From positions 1 to 7,839 of the forward strand of contig PEWQ01000033.1 of NCBI GenBank assembly GCA_002780065.1: 7,839 nucleotides of DNA, in the 5' to 3' direction. The stretch's first letter is position 1. Every line of letters begins with the position of its first letter. This document shows, piece after piece, positions 1 through 6,990 of the stretch. This DNA is from Candidatus Hydrogenedentes bacterium CG07_land_8_20_14_0_80_42_17. GTDB taxonomy: Bacteria; UBA8481. The translations under genes were made by a program, and so were the position numbers. The notes beneath the pieces were generated by a model, which was not told the DNA's origin, did no database searches, and worked only from the letters and a program-made list of their open reading frames with translations.

Positions 1-99
1 AGGCGGTTCAAACGATCGATAATTATGCTCATGCTCTTTCAATCGGCTTTTAGCATTTTTTTCTTTAGAGTTCTCTGGTAAATTGAAGCGAAGAGATTG

Positions 100-771
100 A
101 TGGATAAAAGTAACTTACAGATAGATTTTTTTGATGATGTTGCGACGGAATACGGCAGGCAATGGACAATCGAAGAGGAGGTTAGGATAACTGCCGGCAC
201 GGTTGCGAAAAAATACGAAGGAAGAATTCTGGAGATTGGATGTGGAAACGGGCGAACTCTTCAAAATCTTCCCGTTGACAGTTTCGGAATGGACTTTTCA
301 AAAAATATGCTTATGTGCGCCAGAAAAAGAAATCCGCTTTCAAGATTGGTTCTTGCTGATGCTCAGAAAATTCCATTTAAAAAGCAAACTTTTAATACTG
401 TAGTAATAGTGAACGTGATTCATCTTTTTGGATTCTATGACAAGGTGCTGGAAGAAGTTGCAACACTTGAGCCCAAATTTCTTATCGTGGATTTTCGCAA
501 CCTGATGAATCCTGTCGTATTTTTCAAGTCGTTACGTAGTAGATCGCAAGTGCCTTACAAAGCTATAATGCCATGGAAATGGTTGGGGATTTTAAAGAAA
601 AACGGTTTTGGAAGATTTAGATTATTTAGAATAATTCGCCCCTTGTCCGATCCCAACGAAGGGTTTAAAGTCAGACATGCAATCGGCTATCTTATTTCTA
701 TGTTGTTTTGGCTTGCCCCGTCTTATGTAGTCGCGGCGGAATATATGGGAGGTACCGAAAAAAATGATTGA
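100..771 (+). CDS. Class I SAM-dependent methyltransferase (Methyltransf_11/25-like)
   Basis: The protein of about 223 residues has a Rossmann-fold methyltransferase core. Motif I is EIGCGNG near residues 45-51, the acidic end of strand beta-2 is GMDFS near 63-67, and the LADAQKIPF segment near 86-94 is the usual post-II adenine-contact region. The substrate cannot be read from sequence. The C-terminal third is basic and then hydrophobic (around YLISMLFWLAP), which suits a lipid-linked or membrane-proximal substrate, but this is only a guess. The start is ambiguous: TTG at 97 and ATG at 100 are adjacent and in frame. ATG is preferred, and only weak purine-rich sequence (GAAG, AAGAG) precedes it. 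The stop overlaps the next gene by 8 bp, so the two are probably coupled. Family assignment is secure; the specific function is unknown. Confidence 0.88.
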   Translation: MDKSNLQIDFFDDVATEYGRQWTIEEEVRITAGTVAKKYEGRILEIGCGNGRTLQNLPVDSFGMDFSKNMLMCARKRNPLSRLVLADAQKIPFKKQTFNTVVIVNVIHLFGFYDKVLEEVATLEPKFLIVDFRNLMNPVVFFKSLRSRSQVPYKAIMPWKWLGILKKNGFGRFRLFRIIRPLSDPNEGFKVRHAIGYLISMLFWLAPSYVVAAEYMGGTEKND

Positions 772-1375
772 GTGCGTGACATGGGGAGAGTTTGACGAAA
801 ACACATACGTTGTTTCCGACCAAGGGGAATGCGCTGTAATCGATGCTGGCGCGCCTTATGAAGTATTGAAGCCGAAGATTGGCGATAACAAAGTTGTTGC
901 GATTCTTTTAACTCATACACATCTTGATCATATTTTTGGAGCGGACGAATTGAGAGCAAACACCGGCGCACCGCTATTTGCTCCTAAAGGTGAGGAAGAC
1001 GGATTGACGAATCCTGACATAAATCTTTCTTCACTTTTCAAAGAACCATTGCGGCGCAGCGCACCTGAAATGATCGCGGCAGACGGTAAAGATATAAAAG
1101 TTGGTAAAATAATACTTAAAGCAATTTCTATTCCAGGGCATTCAAAAGGGCATTTGGCGTGGCTCGGAGAGCAATACGTTTTTACAGGCGACGCGCTTTT
1201 TGCCGGAGCAATCGGCAGAACAGACCTCCCAGGCTCTTCGTTTGAGACTTTGTTGAGTTCGATTAAGAAGAGATTGATGACTCTTCCCGACTCAACTGTT
1301 GTTTACCCCGGTCACGGTCCTAAAACGACTATCGGAACGGAACGGAGATACAATCCTTTTGTCGCAGAAGAATAA
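764..1375 (+). CDS. Metallo-beta-lactamase-fold hydrolase, YcbL/glyoxalase II-like
   Basis: This 203-residue protein carries the complete two-metal site of the MBL-fold thioesterases. HTHLDH lies at residues 51-56, the next His ligand is H126 in PGHSKGH, the bridging Asp is D143 in TGDALF, and the last His is H184 in PGHGP. GRTDLPG near 151-157 and the ending TTIGTERRYNPF are typical of the short YcbL-type glyoxalase II relatives, which lack the long C-terminal helical domain of classical hydroxyacylglutathione hydrolases. The likely reaction is hydrolysis of a thioester such as S-D-lactoyl-glutathione or another thiol adduct, in the cytoplasm; the true substrate is not determined. The ATG lies inside the end of the methyltransferase gene and is preceded by a strong GGGAGG at 747-752 with 11 nt spacing. 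The 3' end overlaps the recombinase gene. Confidence 0.92.
   Translation: MIECVTWGEFDENTYVVSDQGECAVIDAGAPYEVLKPKIGDNKVVAILLTHTHLDHIFGADELRANTGAPLFAPKGEEDGLTNPDINLSSLFKEPLRRSAPEMIAADGKDIKVGKIILKAISIPGHSKGHLAWLGEQYVFTGDALFAGAIGRTDLPGSSFETLLSSIKKRLMTLPDSTVVYPGHGPKTTIGTERRYNPFVAEE
1344..1347 (+). promoter_or_regulatory. Ribosome binding site supporting a TTG start for xerD
   Basis: GGAG lies 11 nt before an in-frame TTG at 1359. Starting there gives a 305-residue product, close to the usual XerC/XerD length of about 300. The open frame extends further upstream to a TTG at 1299, but those 20 extra codons lie entirely within the preceding hydrolase gene and encode nothing family-like. Confidence 0.5.
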
Positions 1376-2276
1376 CATTACGAATATCGAATGGCAGAAG
1401 GAAGCCGATGCCTTCAGAGCGTATTTGCAGGTGGAAAGAAACCTTTCGCCTCATACGGTCGCATCGTATCTTCGAGATCTTAACAGATTTATCATCTTCG
1501 CTCTAGGCCGCTCGAAACGCTCATCCTCGGGAATAACTCGAAAAGACATAAATGATCACATTGCTGAATTGCATACTGACGGACTTTCACCGAGGTCTAT
1601 TGCCCGCGCGCTTTCTGCGCTAAGGACTTTTTTTAAGTTCATTACTTCTGAGGAGGGACGAAAGGATGAACCGACTGAAGAGATAGAAGGGCCAAGAATC
1701 GGCAGACCGCTTCCGAAAAGTTTGAGACGCGATCAGATGGATAAAATTATGAATACCGTGGATATTTCAATTCCTGCCGGAATAAGAGATAGAGCAATAC
1801 TCGAAACATTGTATAGCTCCGGTTTGAGAGTTTCAGAAGTGATTTCATTAAAATTGGAAAACGTTTCATTCGAGGAGGGACTGCTTCGCGTTCTTGGAAA
1901 GGGGAGAAAGGAACGGCTGGTTCCGCTTGGCAGGTTTGCAATCAATTGGATCGGCAGATATTTGAAAGAAGTGAGAACCGAGTTCATTAAAAAAAAATTA
2001 GATAAAGGATATTTATTTGTGAATCAACGCGGCGGAGCTTTGTCAAGGCAAGCTGTTTGGCTAATGGTAAAAGCTGTCGCGAAGAGATCGGGGTTGAGAC
2101 TTTCTCCTCATACATTGCGTCATGCGTTTGCAACTCATCTTGTCGAGGCGGACGTGGATTTGAGAAGCGTTCAGGAGATGCTAGGTCATGCAAGCATTAC
2201 GACGACTCAGATATACACATTTGTTTCAGGAGAGCGGCTCCGTCAAGTTCACAAAAAATATCATCCGCGCGGCTAA
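1359..2276 (+). CDS. xerD: Site-specific tyrosine recombinase, XerD type
   Basis: The protein has an N-terminal SAM-like core-binding domain (about residues 10-100, with NLSPHTVASYLRDL) and a C-terminal phage-integrase catalytic domain (about 125-305). All six catalytic residues are present: R157 in SGLR, K181 in GKGRKER, H251 and R254 in SPHTLRHAF, H277 in LGHAS, and the nucleophile Y286 in TTQIY. The tail GERLRQVHKKYHPRG resembles the end of Escherichia coli XerD more than that of XerC. The expected role is resolution of chromosome dimers at dif near the terminus, with a XerC partner and FtsK. The start is taken as TTG at 1359, overlapping the hydrolase by 17 bp; ATG is absent from this region of the frame. 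The product is full-length and has no phage or integron neighbours, so a housekeeping Xer protein is more likely than an element integrase. XerC, or a single XerH-like protein, cannot be excluded. Confidence 0.9.
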   Translation: MSQKNNITNIEWQKEADAFRAYLQVERNLSPHTVASYLRDLNRFIIFALGRSKRSSSGITRKDINDHIAELHTDGLSPRSIARALSALRTFFKFITSEEGRKDEPTEEIEGPRIGRPLPKSLRRDQMDKIMNTVDISIPAGIRDRAILETLYSSGLRVSEVISLKLENVSFEEGLLRVLGKGRKERLVPLGRFAINWIGRYLKEVRTEFIKKKLDKGYLFVNQRGGALSRQAVWLMVKAVAKRSGLRLSPHTLRHAFATHLVEADVDLRSVQEMLGHASITTTQIYTFVSGERLRQVHKKYHPRG

Positions 2277-2464
2277 AAAAGGAAAAAGGTGTTATCGAAC
2301 TCAGACCTTATTCTACCGTAAATTGCAGGGTCATTCAAAGGCTCCAAATCCATCTTCTGACTTCCGCTGAAAGAATATGCACGGGCAAGCTGAAAATTAA
2401 CTTCGTATGACTCAGGATTTTTTCCGAGCACTTCTTCATAAATATTTTCTCCTTCTAAAATTTC
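2273..2464 (-). pseudogene. Startless remnant of a TPR-repeat protein (C-terminal piece)
   Basis: Most of the gap between the two convergent genes is covered by one minus-strand reading frame, open from 2494 and closed by TAG at 2273-2275. It contains a convincing TPR-like helix pair: IYEEVLGKNP, then SYEVNFQLARAYSFSG, matching the spacing of large and small residues and the Pro at the repeat boundary. After this the match fades (DPAIYGRIRSEFDN). There is no plausible ATG, GTG or TTG before the TPR segment, and the frame differs from that of the beta-barrel gene just upstream, so it is not a readthrough of that gene. I read it as the leftover 3' end of a former gene on this strand. Alternatives are chance similarity or a sequencing frameshift. 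The upstream protein ends properly in Phe, which argues against a frameshift inside it. Confidence 0.4.
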
Positions 2465-3294
2465 TGAGTGAATTCGAGACTCAATAACGCATCGTCAGCA
2501 TTATCCGTCGCTCCGAAGACAGCATTCCAATCGACTCTAAAACTGTCCGAAACGTTCCAGCTCAATCCGCCGCCGAATCTCAATACATCCTGATCCGAGC
2601 CTGCAATTTGAACTCCATTCAATCTGATATGACCTATTATGTTTCCTACAGTAAATAAATTTATTTTCACTCTTGGATTCAGCATTATGCTCGATCCGAC
2701 TCTGAATCTTAAATCTCCGCCGGGCTGAATTTTTCCGTAATTTGTAAAATGTTCAGGGAAGGTCCACTGGCGTCCAAGATAAAGATACATGACTGCAGGG
2801 TCAACAACTTTCAAAAATGTAAATCCTGGCGCAACTGAATAGAATCCGCTTCCGAGACTTCTGGAATGAACGTAAGGATTTTTCCCGGTCGGGAATGAGG
2901 CGTCAGTATGAAATATAACCTTCCAATCCTGCCGCCCTGCGATATCAAAAGAAAATTGTGTGTAAATATCGCCCCAGCCTTCCTGGCTCTCGCTGTAGAT
3001 GTAAGAAGGAAATTTTACACGTTCCTGTTCGATGTAAGAATACGGCGCTTCAACATAAAATTCGAATCGGTTTACAGGATTGACGCGCAATGAAAGTCCC
3101 AGCTGAGCCAGCCGATTGAATTCCAGCCCGTTTCTGTCGAAACTGAATGAAACTCTTGATCCGAACTCAGCGCTACCTTTCTTCAAAACATTAGTGGGTC
3201 TTGGAAGATACCATTGTTCGGCATTCACTGTAGTCGAAATTGCAAGAAGCAGATAGATGATTGAGGCGAGTTGTATTCTATTACGGCTAATCAT
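2455..3294 (-). CDS. Outer-membrane beta-barrel protein, FapF/Phenol_MetA_deg-like
   Basis: The 279-residue protein starts with a Sec signal peptide: a basic n-region, a hydrophobic stretch at residues 9-20, and a likely cleavage after A25 in TVNA/EQW. The remainder is rich in alternating polar and aromatic strands and ends in Phe (FTQKF), the usual C-terminal signature for BAM-assembled barrels. DASFPTGK near 131-138, LGSGFYS near 147-153 and DPAVMYLYLG near 165-174 recall the putative-transporter barrels grouped with the meta-pathway phenol-degradation family and with the FapF export barrel. It lacks the N-terminal coiled-coil plug region known from FapF. It overlaps the peptidase gene by 8 bp (ATGATTAG), with an AGAGG just upstream of its ATG, so the pair is coupled. 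Passage of a peptide or small molecule is inferred from family and context only. Confidence 0.75.
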   Translation of the reverse strand: MISRNRIQLASIIYLLLAISTTVNAEQWYLPRPTNVLKKGSAEFGSRVSFSFDRNGLEFNRLAQLGLSLRVNPVNRFEFYVEAPYSYIEQERVKFPSYIYSESQEGWGDIYTQFSFDIAGRQDWKVIFHTDASFPTGKNPYVHSRSLGSGFYSVAPGFTFLKVVDPAVMYLYLGRQWTFPEHFTNYGKIQPGGDLRFRVGSSIMLNPRVKINLFTVGNIIGHIRLNGVQIAGSDQDVLRFGGGLSWNVSDSFRVDWNAVFGATDNADDALLSLEFTQKF

Positions 3295-4018
3295 TGAATC
3301 CTCTCAGTTGAAAATTATTGGTCAAACTTATTGTTCTCAAAGCAGTATTATAGAGCGAATACGGAGCAATTTCATTTTCTTTCGTAATAATTTCCTTTGA
3401 GTCTCTTTTGAAAAAAACCTGTCCCGAATCACTCTTCCACGCCTGAAACGGCATTTTACTGATTACGAGCATTACTCTGTCTCCCTCTTCCCAAACCTTT
3501 CCGAATTGGGAGACCGGCAGACGAATCCTACCGTAAGCAGGATCGGACATCAAAAGCCATCCGTCTTCAATACCTTCGATCACTACAAAATGAAGATACT
3601 CGTCAAATAATTTAATTCTGCATATTGCCGGAGACAATCTGTCAAGTGCAACGACAGCGAAAGTGTCTTCGTTAATTTTAAGAGTTATGGCTTTGAATCC
3701 TGCTTTGCGGGCAATCTTCTCCAGATTTGCGGCCGAGATTTCTACTTCTTCGGAATCACTTTTATCTTCGAGCCGAAGCGAAGGAGAATCTTCAAGAATT
3801 GGAGTTAATACTTCCAGTTCAGACGTTGGAGTTCCTAGTTCGGTCATTACGGTAGCCAGCGCCGCGGCGCCGCATGTGAATTCGTGAGTCTGCCTCACCA
3901 TATTTTTATTTCTAACTTCGATAATGCTTTGAGGCTCCCGCAGTTCTTCTCGAATGCAGGCGGCGGAGAAAATTAAAGCAATGAATATTATCGCAAGTCG
4001 GACTCCTGCAAGCCGCAT
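3287..4018 (-). CDS. C39-like papain-fold cysteine peptidase, lipoprotein (FapD-like)
   Basis: From the ATG at 4018 the protein has 243 residues, opening with a compact lipoprotein signal: MR, hydrophobic LAIIFIALIF, and lipobox FSAAC with the lipidated Cys at 21. The peptidase domain follows. The oxyanion Gln (Q43) and catalytic Cys (C49) are in RQTHEFTCGAAALATVM, the His is H143 in LHFVVIEG, and the Asp is D159 in SDPAYG. All four positions are intact, so it could be active. It is not fused to an ABC transporter, unlike bacteriocin exporters; stand-alone C39 proteins of this kind occur beside beta-barrels, as FapD does with FapF. The frame also opens at an ATG at 4075, adding 19 residues (262 in total), but those codons come from an inverted repeat and would bury the signal peptide, so I prefer 4018. 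Neither start has a good Shine-Dalgarno. The substrate is unknown. Confidence 0.85.
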   Translation of the reverse strand: MRLAGVRLAIIFIALIFSAACIREELREPQSIIEVRNKNMVRQTHEFTCGAAALATVMTELGTPTSELEVLTPILEDSPSLRLEDKSDSEEVEISAANLEKIARKAGFKAITLKINEDTFAVVALDRLSPAICRIKLFDEYLHFVVIEGIEDGWLLMSDPAYGRIRLPVSQFGKVWEEGDRVMLVISKMPFQAWKSDSGQVFFKRDSKEIITKENEIAPYSLYNTALRTISLTNNFQLRGFND

Positions 4019-4023
4019 TTTTG

Positions 4024-4107
4024 AACCATTGAGGCACAGAGACACTGAGATTTTTTTATTAAAATTTATATTCATCTTTTTTTCCGCGCCTTCGTGGCTC
4101 CATAGTT
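4024..4107. repeat. Degenerate inverted repeat with AT-rich centre between regulator and peptidase genes
   Basis: Two 25-bp arms, 4024-4048 and 4083-4107, are inverted copies matching at 17 of 25 positions without gaps (plus-strand arm begins AACCATTGAGGCACAGAGAC). They enclose a 34-bp centre made largely of A and T runs. The GAGGCACAGAGACACTGAG wording resembles a dispersed intergenic repeat that I recall from many unrelated environmental genomes; that is memory, not a search. In minus-strand RNA it would form a long imperfect hairpin directly before the peptidase start, so it could affect readthrough from the regulator operon or translation. It overlaps the first codons of the longer peptidase frame. 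Confidence 0.6.
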
Positions 4108-4144
4108 TTATTCCATATTTTGATCGACTTGCATATAGCTGAAT

Positions 4145-5482
4145 TCATTCTCTAACTTTGTATTTCGAAATAAGCCGCAGAAGGGAAGTCCTGCCTATTT
4201 TGAGCCGCCGCGCAGCGACAGAGACATTTCCGCCTGTTTCAGATAAAGCAGATTTTATGACCGAGCGCGTCCACTCTTCAATAGCTTTTGACTTTGCTTT
4301 TTGAAATGGAAGATTTTCATCATGACTCTGTTCCATAAAATCGAAATGTTTTGGTTCAAGTCTCAACATTGTCGAACTGGAATCTTCTGCCAGAGCTCGA
4401 ACTATTCCCCGCTCAAGCGCGTTTGCTAATTCTCGAACGTTGCCGTTCCATTCTTTAAGCATCATTGCCGTCAAAACTGAAGGGACGATTTCGATAGGCT
4501 TCTCAATATTTTCTTTTGTTTTTTTTCTATCGAGAAGTGCTCTTACAATTACCGGAATATCTTCAGGCCTCTCTTTTAGACTAGGCATGTTAATTCTCAA
4601 AACATTCAATCTATAAAATAAATCCTTTCTGAATTTTTCCCGCGCTACAAGCTCTTCGAGCTTGACGTTAGAAGCGGCAATTATGCGCGCATCAACCTTT
4701 ATTGGCTTTTCTGCGCCGAGCGGCCAGATCTCTGAATTTTCGATTGCGCGCAGGAGTTTCGGTTGAAGTTCAATCGGAAGCGAATCGATTTCATCTAGAA
4801 ACAGAGTTCCTTCTTTAGACAGTTCGAATCTTCCTCGTTTCTTGGCGTGCGCGCCCGTGAATGCTCCGCGTTCATGACCAAACAGTTCGCTCTCGATTAA
4901 TTCCTTCGGGAGCGCTCCGAGATTGACCGCTATAAGAGGGCCGCTGCGCCTCTGTGAAGACTTGTGAATTGCGATAGCCGTCTCTTCCTTGCCTGTGCCA
5001 GTAGCGCCTGTAATCATTATCGGAGAGTTGGAAGACGCGGCCGCGTCGATCTCTGAGTAGACTCTTTTCATCGCATCGCTGATTCCGACGAGCCCGTATC
5101 TGCCTGCGCGTTCTGCAGTCCGTTTGAGTTCGATTTTTTGTTCGATCTCTTTTATGTGTAGTATTAATTCCTCAGGATCGAATGGCTTTGTGAGATATGC
5201 TCGTGCTCCGCTCTTCATTGCAGTCACTGCTGAAGGTATAGAACCGAAAGCTGTCATTATAATGATCTCAAGTTCGAAATTATTTTTTTTGCATTCAGTG
5301 ACAAATTCGACTCCGTCTCCATCAGGAAGCCTGAGGTCGCTGACAACAAGATTAACTGCAGAAACCTGCTTTCGCGCAGACTCTATAGACTCCGCTTCAA
5401 GAACCTCCCAGCCTTCAGCCTCGAGATTTGCGAGAAGCCCGGACCTCAGAGCATCATCATCTTCGACAAGTAGAATTTTCAT
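4145..5482 (-). CDS. NtrC-family sigma54-dependent response regulator
   Basis: The 445-residue protein has the classic three domains. The receiver (1-120) has acidic D8/D9, phospho-acceptor D49 in VVSDLRLPDGDG, T77 and K99. The AAA+ activator domain (about 130-360) has Walker A GATGTGKE at 159-166, GAFTGA at 206-211, Walker B LFLDEID at 227-233, sensor I IIAASN, arginine-finger region FRKDLFYRL and sensor II GNVREL. A Fis-type helix-turn-helix lies at about 417-441 (GGNVSVAARRLKIGRTSLLRL). The intact GAFTGA loop predicts contact with sigma54 RNA polymerase. The motif usually written WPGNVREL reads WNGNVREL here, a mild variation. Its ATG overlaps the kinase stop by 4 bp, so the two form a cognate pair. 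Its target promoters are not identified; the downstream peptidase and barrel genes are candidates. Confidence 0.95.
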   Translation of the reverse strand: MKILLVEDDDALRSGLLANLEAEGWEVLEAESIESARKQVSAVNLVVSDLRLPDGDGVEFVTECKKNNFELEIIIMTAFGSIPSAVTAMKSGARAYLTKPFDPEELILHIKEIEQKIELKRTAERAGRYGLVGISDAMKRVYSEIDAAASSNSPIMITGATGTGKEETAIAIHKSSQRRSGPLIAVNLGALPKELIESELFGHERGAFTGAHAKKRGRFELSKEGTLFLDEIDSLPIELQPKLLRAIENSEIWPLGAEKPIKVDARIIAASNVKLEELVAREKFRKDLFYRLNVLRINMPSLKERPEDIPVIVRALLDRKKTKENIEKPIEIVPSVLTAMMLKEWNGNVRELANALERGIVRALAEDSSSTMLRLEPKHFDFMEQSHDENLPFQKAKSKAIEEWTRSVIKSALSETGGNVSVAARRLKIGRTSLLRLISKYKVRE

Positions 5483-6990
5483 TTCTTATCACTAACACTT
5501 AATTCTATTCTAAAACTCGCGCCGTGTCCGTCTTCAAATCTATTTTTCGCTGTAATTTTTCCGCCGGCTGATTCGCAGATCTTTCTCACGATCGTAAGTC
5601 CTAATCCTGTTCCATACGGCTTTGTCGTATAGAACGGTTCGAATATGCGTTCGGGCTTTTCACCGAGTCCTGGGCCGTCGTCCTCCATAGTAATTATTAA
5701 TGACTTGCCGTTCGAAATAACTGAAATATTCAGCCGATTATTTTTAGAGAGCGCATCGCGCGCGTTCTCGAATAGATTTACCATCAGCTCTTGAAATTGA
5801 TCCGGATTGGCAGTGATTGAAGGTAGATTGTTTGAAATATTCAATTCGATTTTTATACCCTTTTCTTTAAAACTCTGTTCGAATAAAGCGGCAACTGTGC
5901 GAATGATATCAGATAACTGAAATATTTCTTTCGGCATATTTCGCTGGCGTGAAAAATCCAGAAGCAGTCGGACAGTTCGAGCGATTCGGTCTATTTGATC
6001 GGAAAGTATTTTTAATTCCAAAACAGTTTCTTCATCTTCAGTATATTTTTTTGTGATCAGTTTCAAGTGAGCTTTCATTGCCGCAAGAGGATTGTTGATC
6101 TCATGAGCAACAGTGCCGGCGAGTCTGCCGATTATTGCCTGCCGCTCCGCAGATGCAAGTTTATCTTCGATCTCTTTGAATTCAGTGAGGTCTCGAAATC
6201 CGATTATCGCGCCTTTACGGTTGGAATCGAAGAGATGCGGAGAGACCGTTATTCCCCACAATCTTCCGCCTCTTCCGAAGACCTCGACTCTGTGCTGAGC
6301 TTTGCCGGTGTCGAGACATGCCTTTATGGGGTCGTTTCTTATAAAACCGAATAGCTCGAAATAGTGCCGCTCCGAAATGTCTTTTCCGAACGCTTCTACT
6401 GCAGGTAAATTCGATTCAATTATTCTGCCGGAAGGGTCGAGAACAATTAGAGGCGAAACTATTGAAGCGAGTAAACTTTTTGTATGAGCGCGTTCAGACT
6501 CGATCTCTTTGGATTGAGTGATGCGCCCCATTGCAACGCCTGCGGAGCGAGACAGAATTTCGATGACTCGGATCTTCCATTCGTTTAATGCCGCTCCGTC
6601 TTTTATCGAGAGTATTGCAAATCCTAAAAGCCGCCAGCTGAAGAAGAGAGGCACCGCAAGATATGCGCTGTTATCTTTAGAATTCTCTTCTGAGCTTGAA
6701 AGTTTGGGAATAATTATCGGTCTCAACTCTTGCTGAAAATATGAAAGCCATTCAGAAGTGATTTTATTTCCGATTGAGGTTTCCGATTCCTGAGTCATTC
6801 CGCGTGATGCTAGTATTATATTTTCCTGATTCAACCAGACTCCGGCAGATTCGTAATCGATGAAGTGCTTTGACAAATTCAGAAAGAGCTCGGCGACTTC
6901 TTTGCAGGTAAAGATATCGTCGAATGATTCAGTGAATCTGAACGCCTCGATGATTTTGAAGTATGCGGAGCTCTCTTTGGATTTTTTCAT
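5479..6990 (-). CDS. Cytoplasmic GAF/PAS sensor histidine kinase (NtrB-like)
   Basis: The 503-residue protein has no membrane segment, so it should sense an internal signal. Residues about 20-155 look like a GAF domain (for example LAVPLFFSWRLLGFAILSI), and about 170-275 form a PAS domain (ASIVSPLIVLDPSGRIIESN through GAIIGFRDLTE). The HisKA phospho-acceptor is H296 in GTVAHEINNPLAAMK. The ATPase domain has the N box with N405 and N409 (NLFENARDAL), the G1 box DDGPGLG near 437-443, the F box FEPFYTTK and the G2 box GTGLGL at 460-465. All catalytic boxes are intact. It would phosphorylate D49 of the adjacent regulator. Both ends overlap neighbours by 4 bp (ATGA with the HDOD gene upstream and with the regulator downstream). 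Its ligand is unknown. Confidence 0.95.
   Translation of the reverse strand: MKKSKESSAYFKIIEAFRFTESFDDIFTCKEVAELFLNLSKHFIDYESAGVWLNQENIILASRGMTQESETSIGNKITSEWLSYFQQELRPIIIPKLSSSEENSKDNSAYLAVPLFFSWRLLGFAILSIKDGAALNEWKIRVIEILSRSAGVAMGRITQSKEIESERAHTKSLLASIVSPLIVLDPSGRIIESNLPAVEAFGKDISERHYFELFGFIRNDPIKACLDTGKAQHRVEVFGRGGRLWGITVSPHLFDSNRKGAIIGFRDLTEFKEIEDKLASAERQAIIGRLAGTVAHEINNPLAAMKAHLKLITKKYTEDEETVLELKILSDQIDRIARTVRLLLDFSRQRNMPKEIFQLSDIIRTVAALFEQSFKEKGIKIELNISNNLPSITANPDQFQELMVNLFENARDALSKNNRLNISVISNGKSLIITMEDDGPGLGEKPERIFEPFYTTKPYGTGLGLTIVRKICESAGGKITAKNRFEDGHGASFRIELSVSDKK

Noticed and set aside
1-81. Two frames at the left edge could be the end of an upstream gene: one closes with TAG at 51-53, the other with TAA at 79-81 (reading a hydrophobic tail).
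   Set aside because: Both are under 30 codons, neither shows a recognisable motif, and they cannot be told apart without the sequence to the left.
1359-2276. The recombinase as integrase of a mobile element or defence island.
   Set aside because: It is full-length XerD-like with no attachment-site duplication, tRNA, excisionase or cargo gene seen nearby.
2057-2410. A 117-codon plus-strand frame across the end of xerD and the convergent gap.
   Set aside because: It is out of frame with the complete recombinase, is Ser/Cys/Arg-rich in the manner of a shadow frame, and has no motif.
2277-2454. A bidirectional intrinsic terminator between the convergent units.
   Set aside because: I found no GC-rich stem followed by a T run; the A-rich stretch after xerD has no paired stem.
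4088-4102. A GG-N10-GC spacing on the minus strand upstream of the peptidase gene, as in sigma54 -24/-12 promoters.
   Set aside because: The flanking bases fit poorly (TGGAGCC and AGGCG instead of TGGCACG and TTGCW), and the site lies inside the inverted repeat, so it is probably chance.
5124-5495. A 123-codon plus-strand frame antisense to the regulator's receiver domain.
   Set aside because: It lies opposite a fully motif-supported domain and has low-complexity Ser-rich composition typical of antisense shadows.
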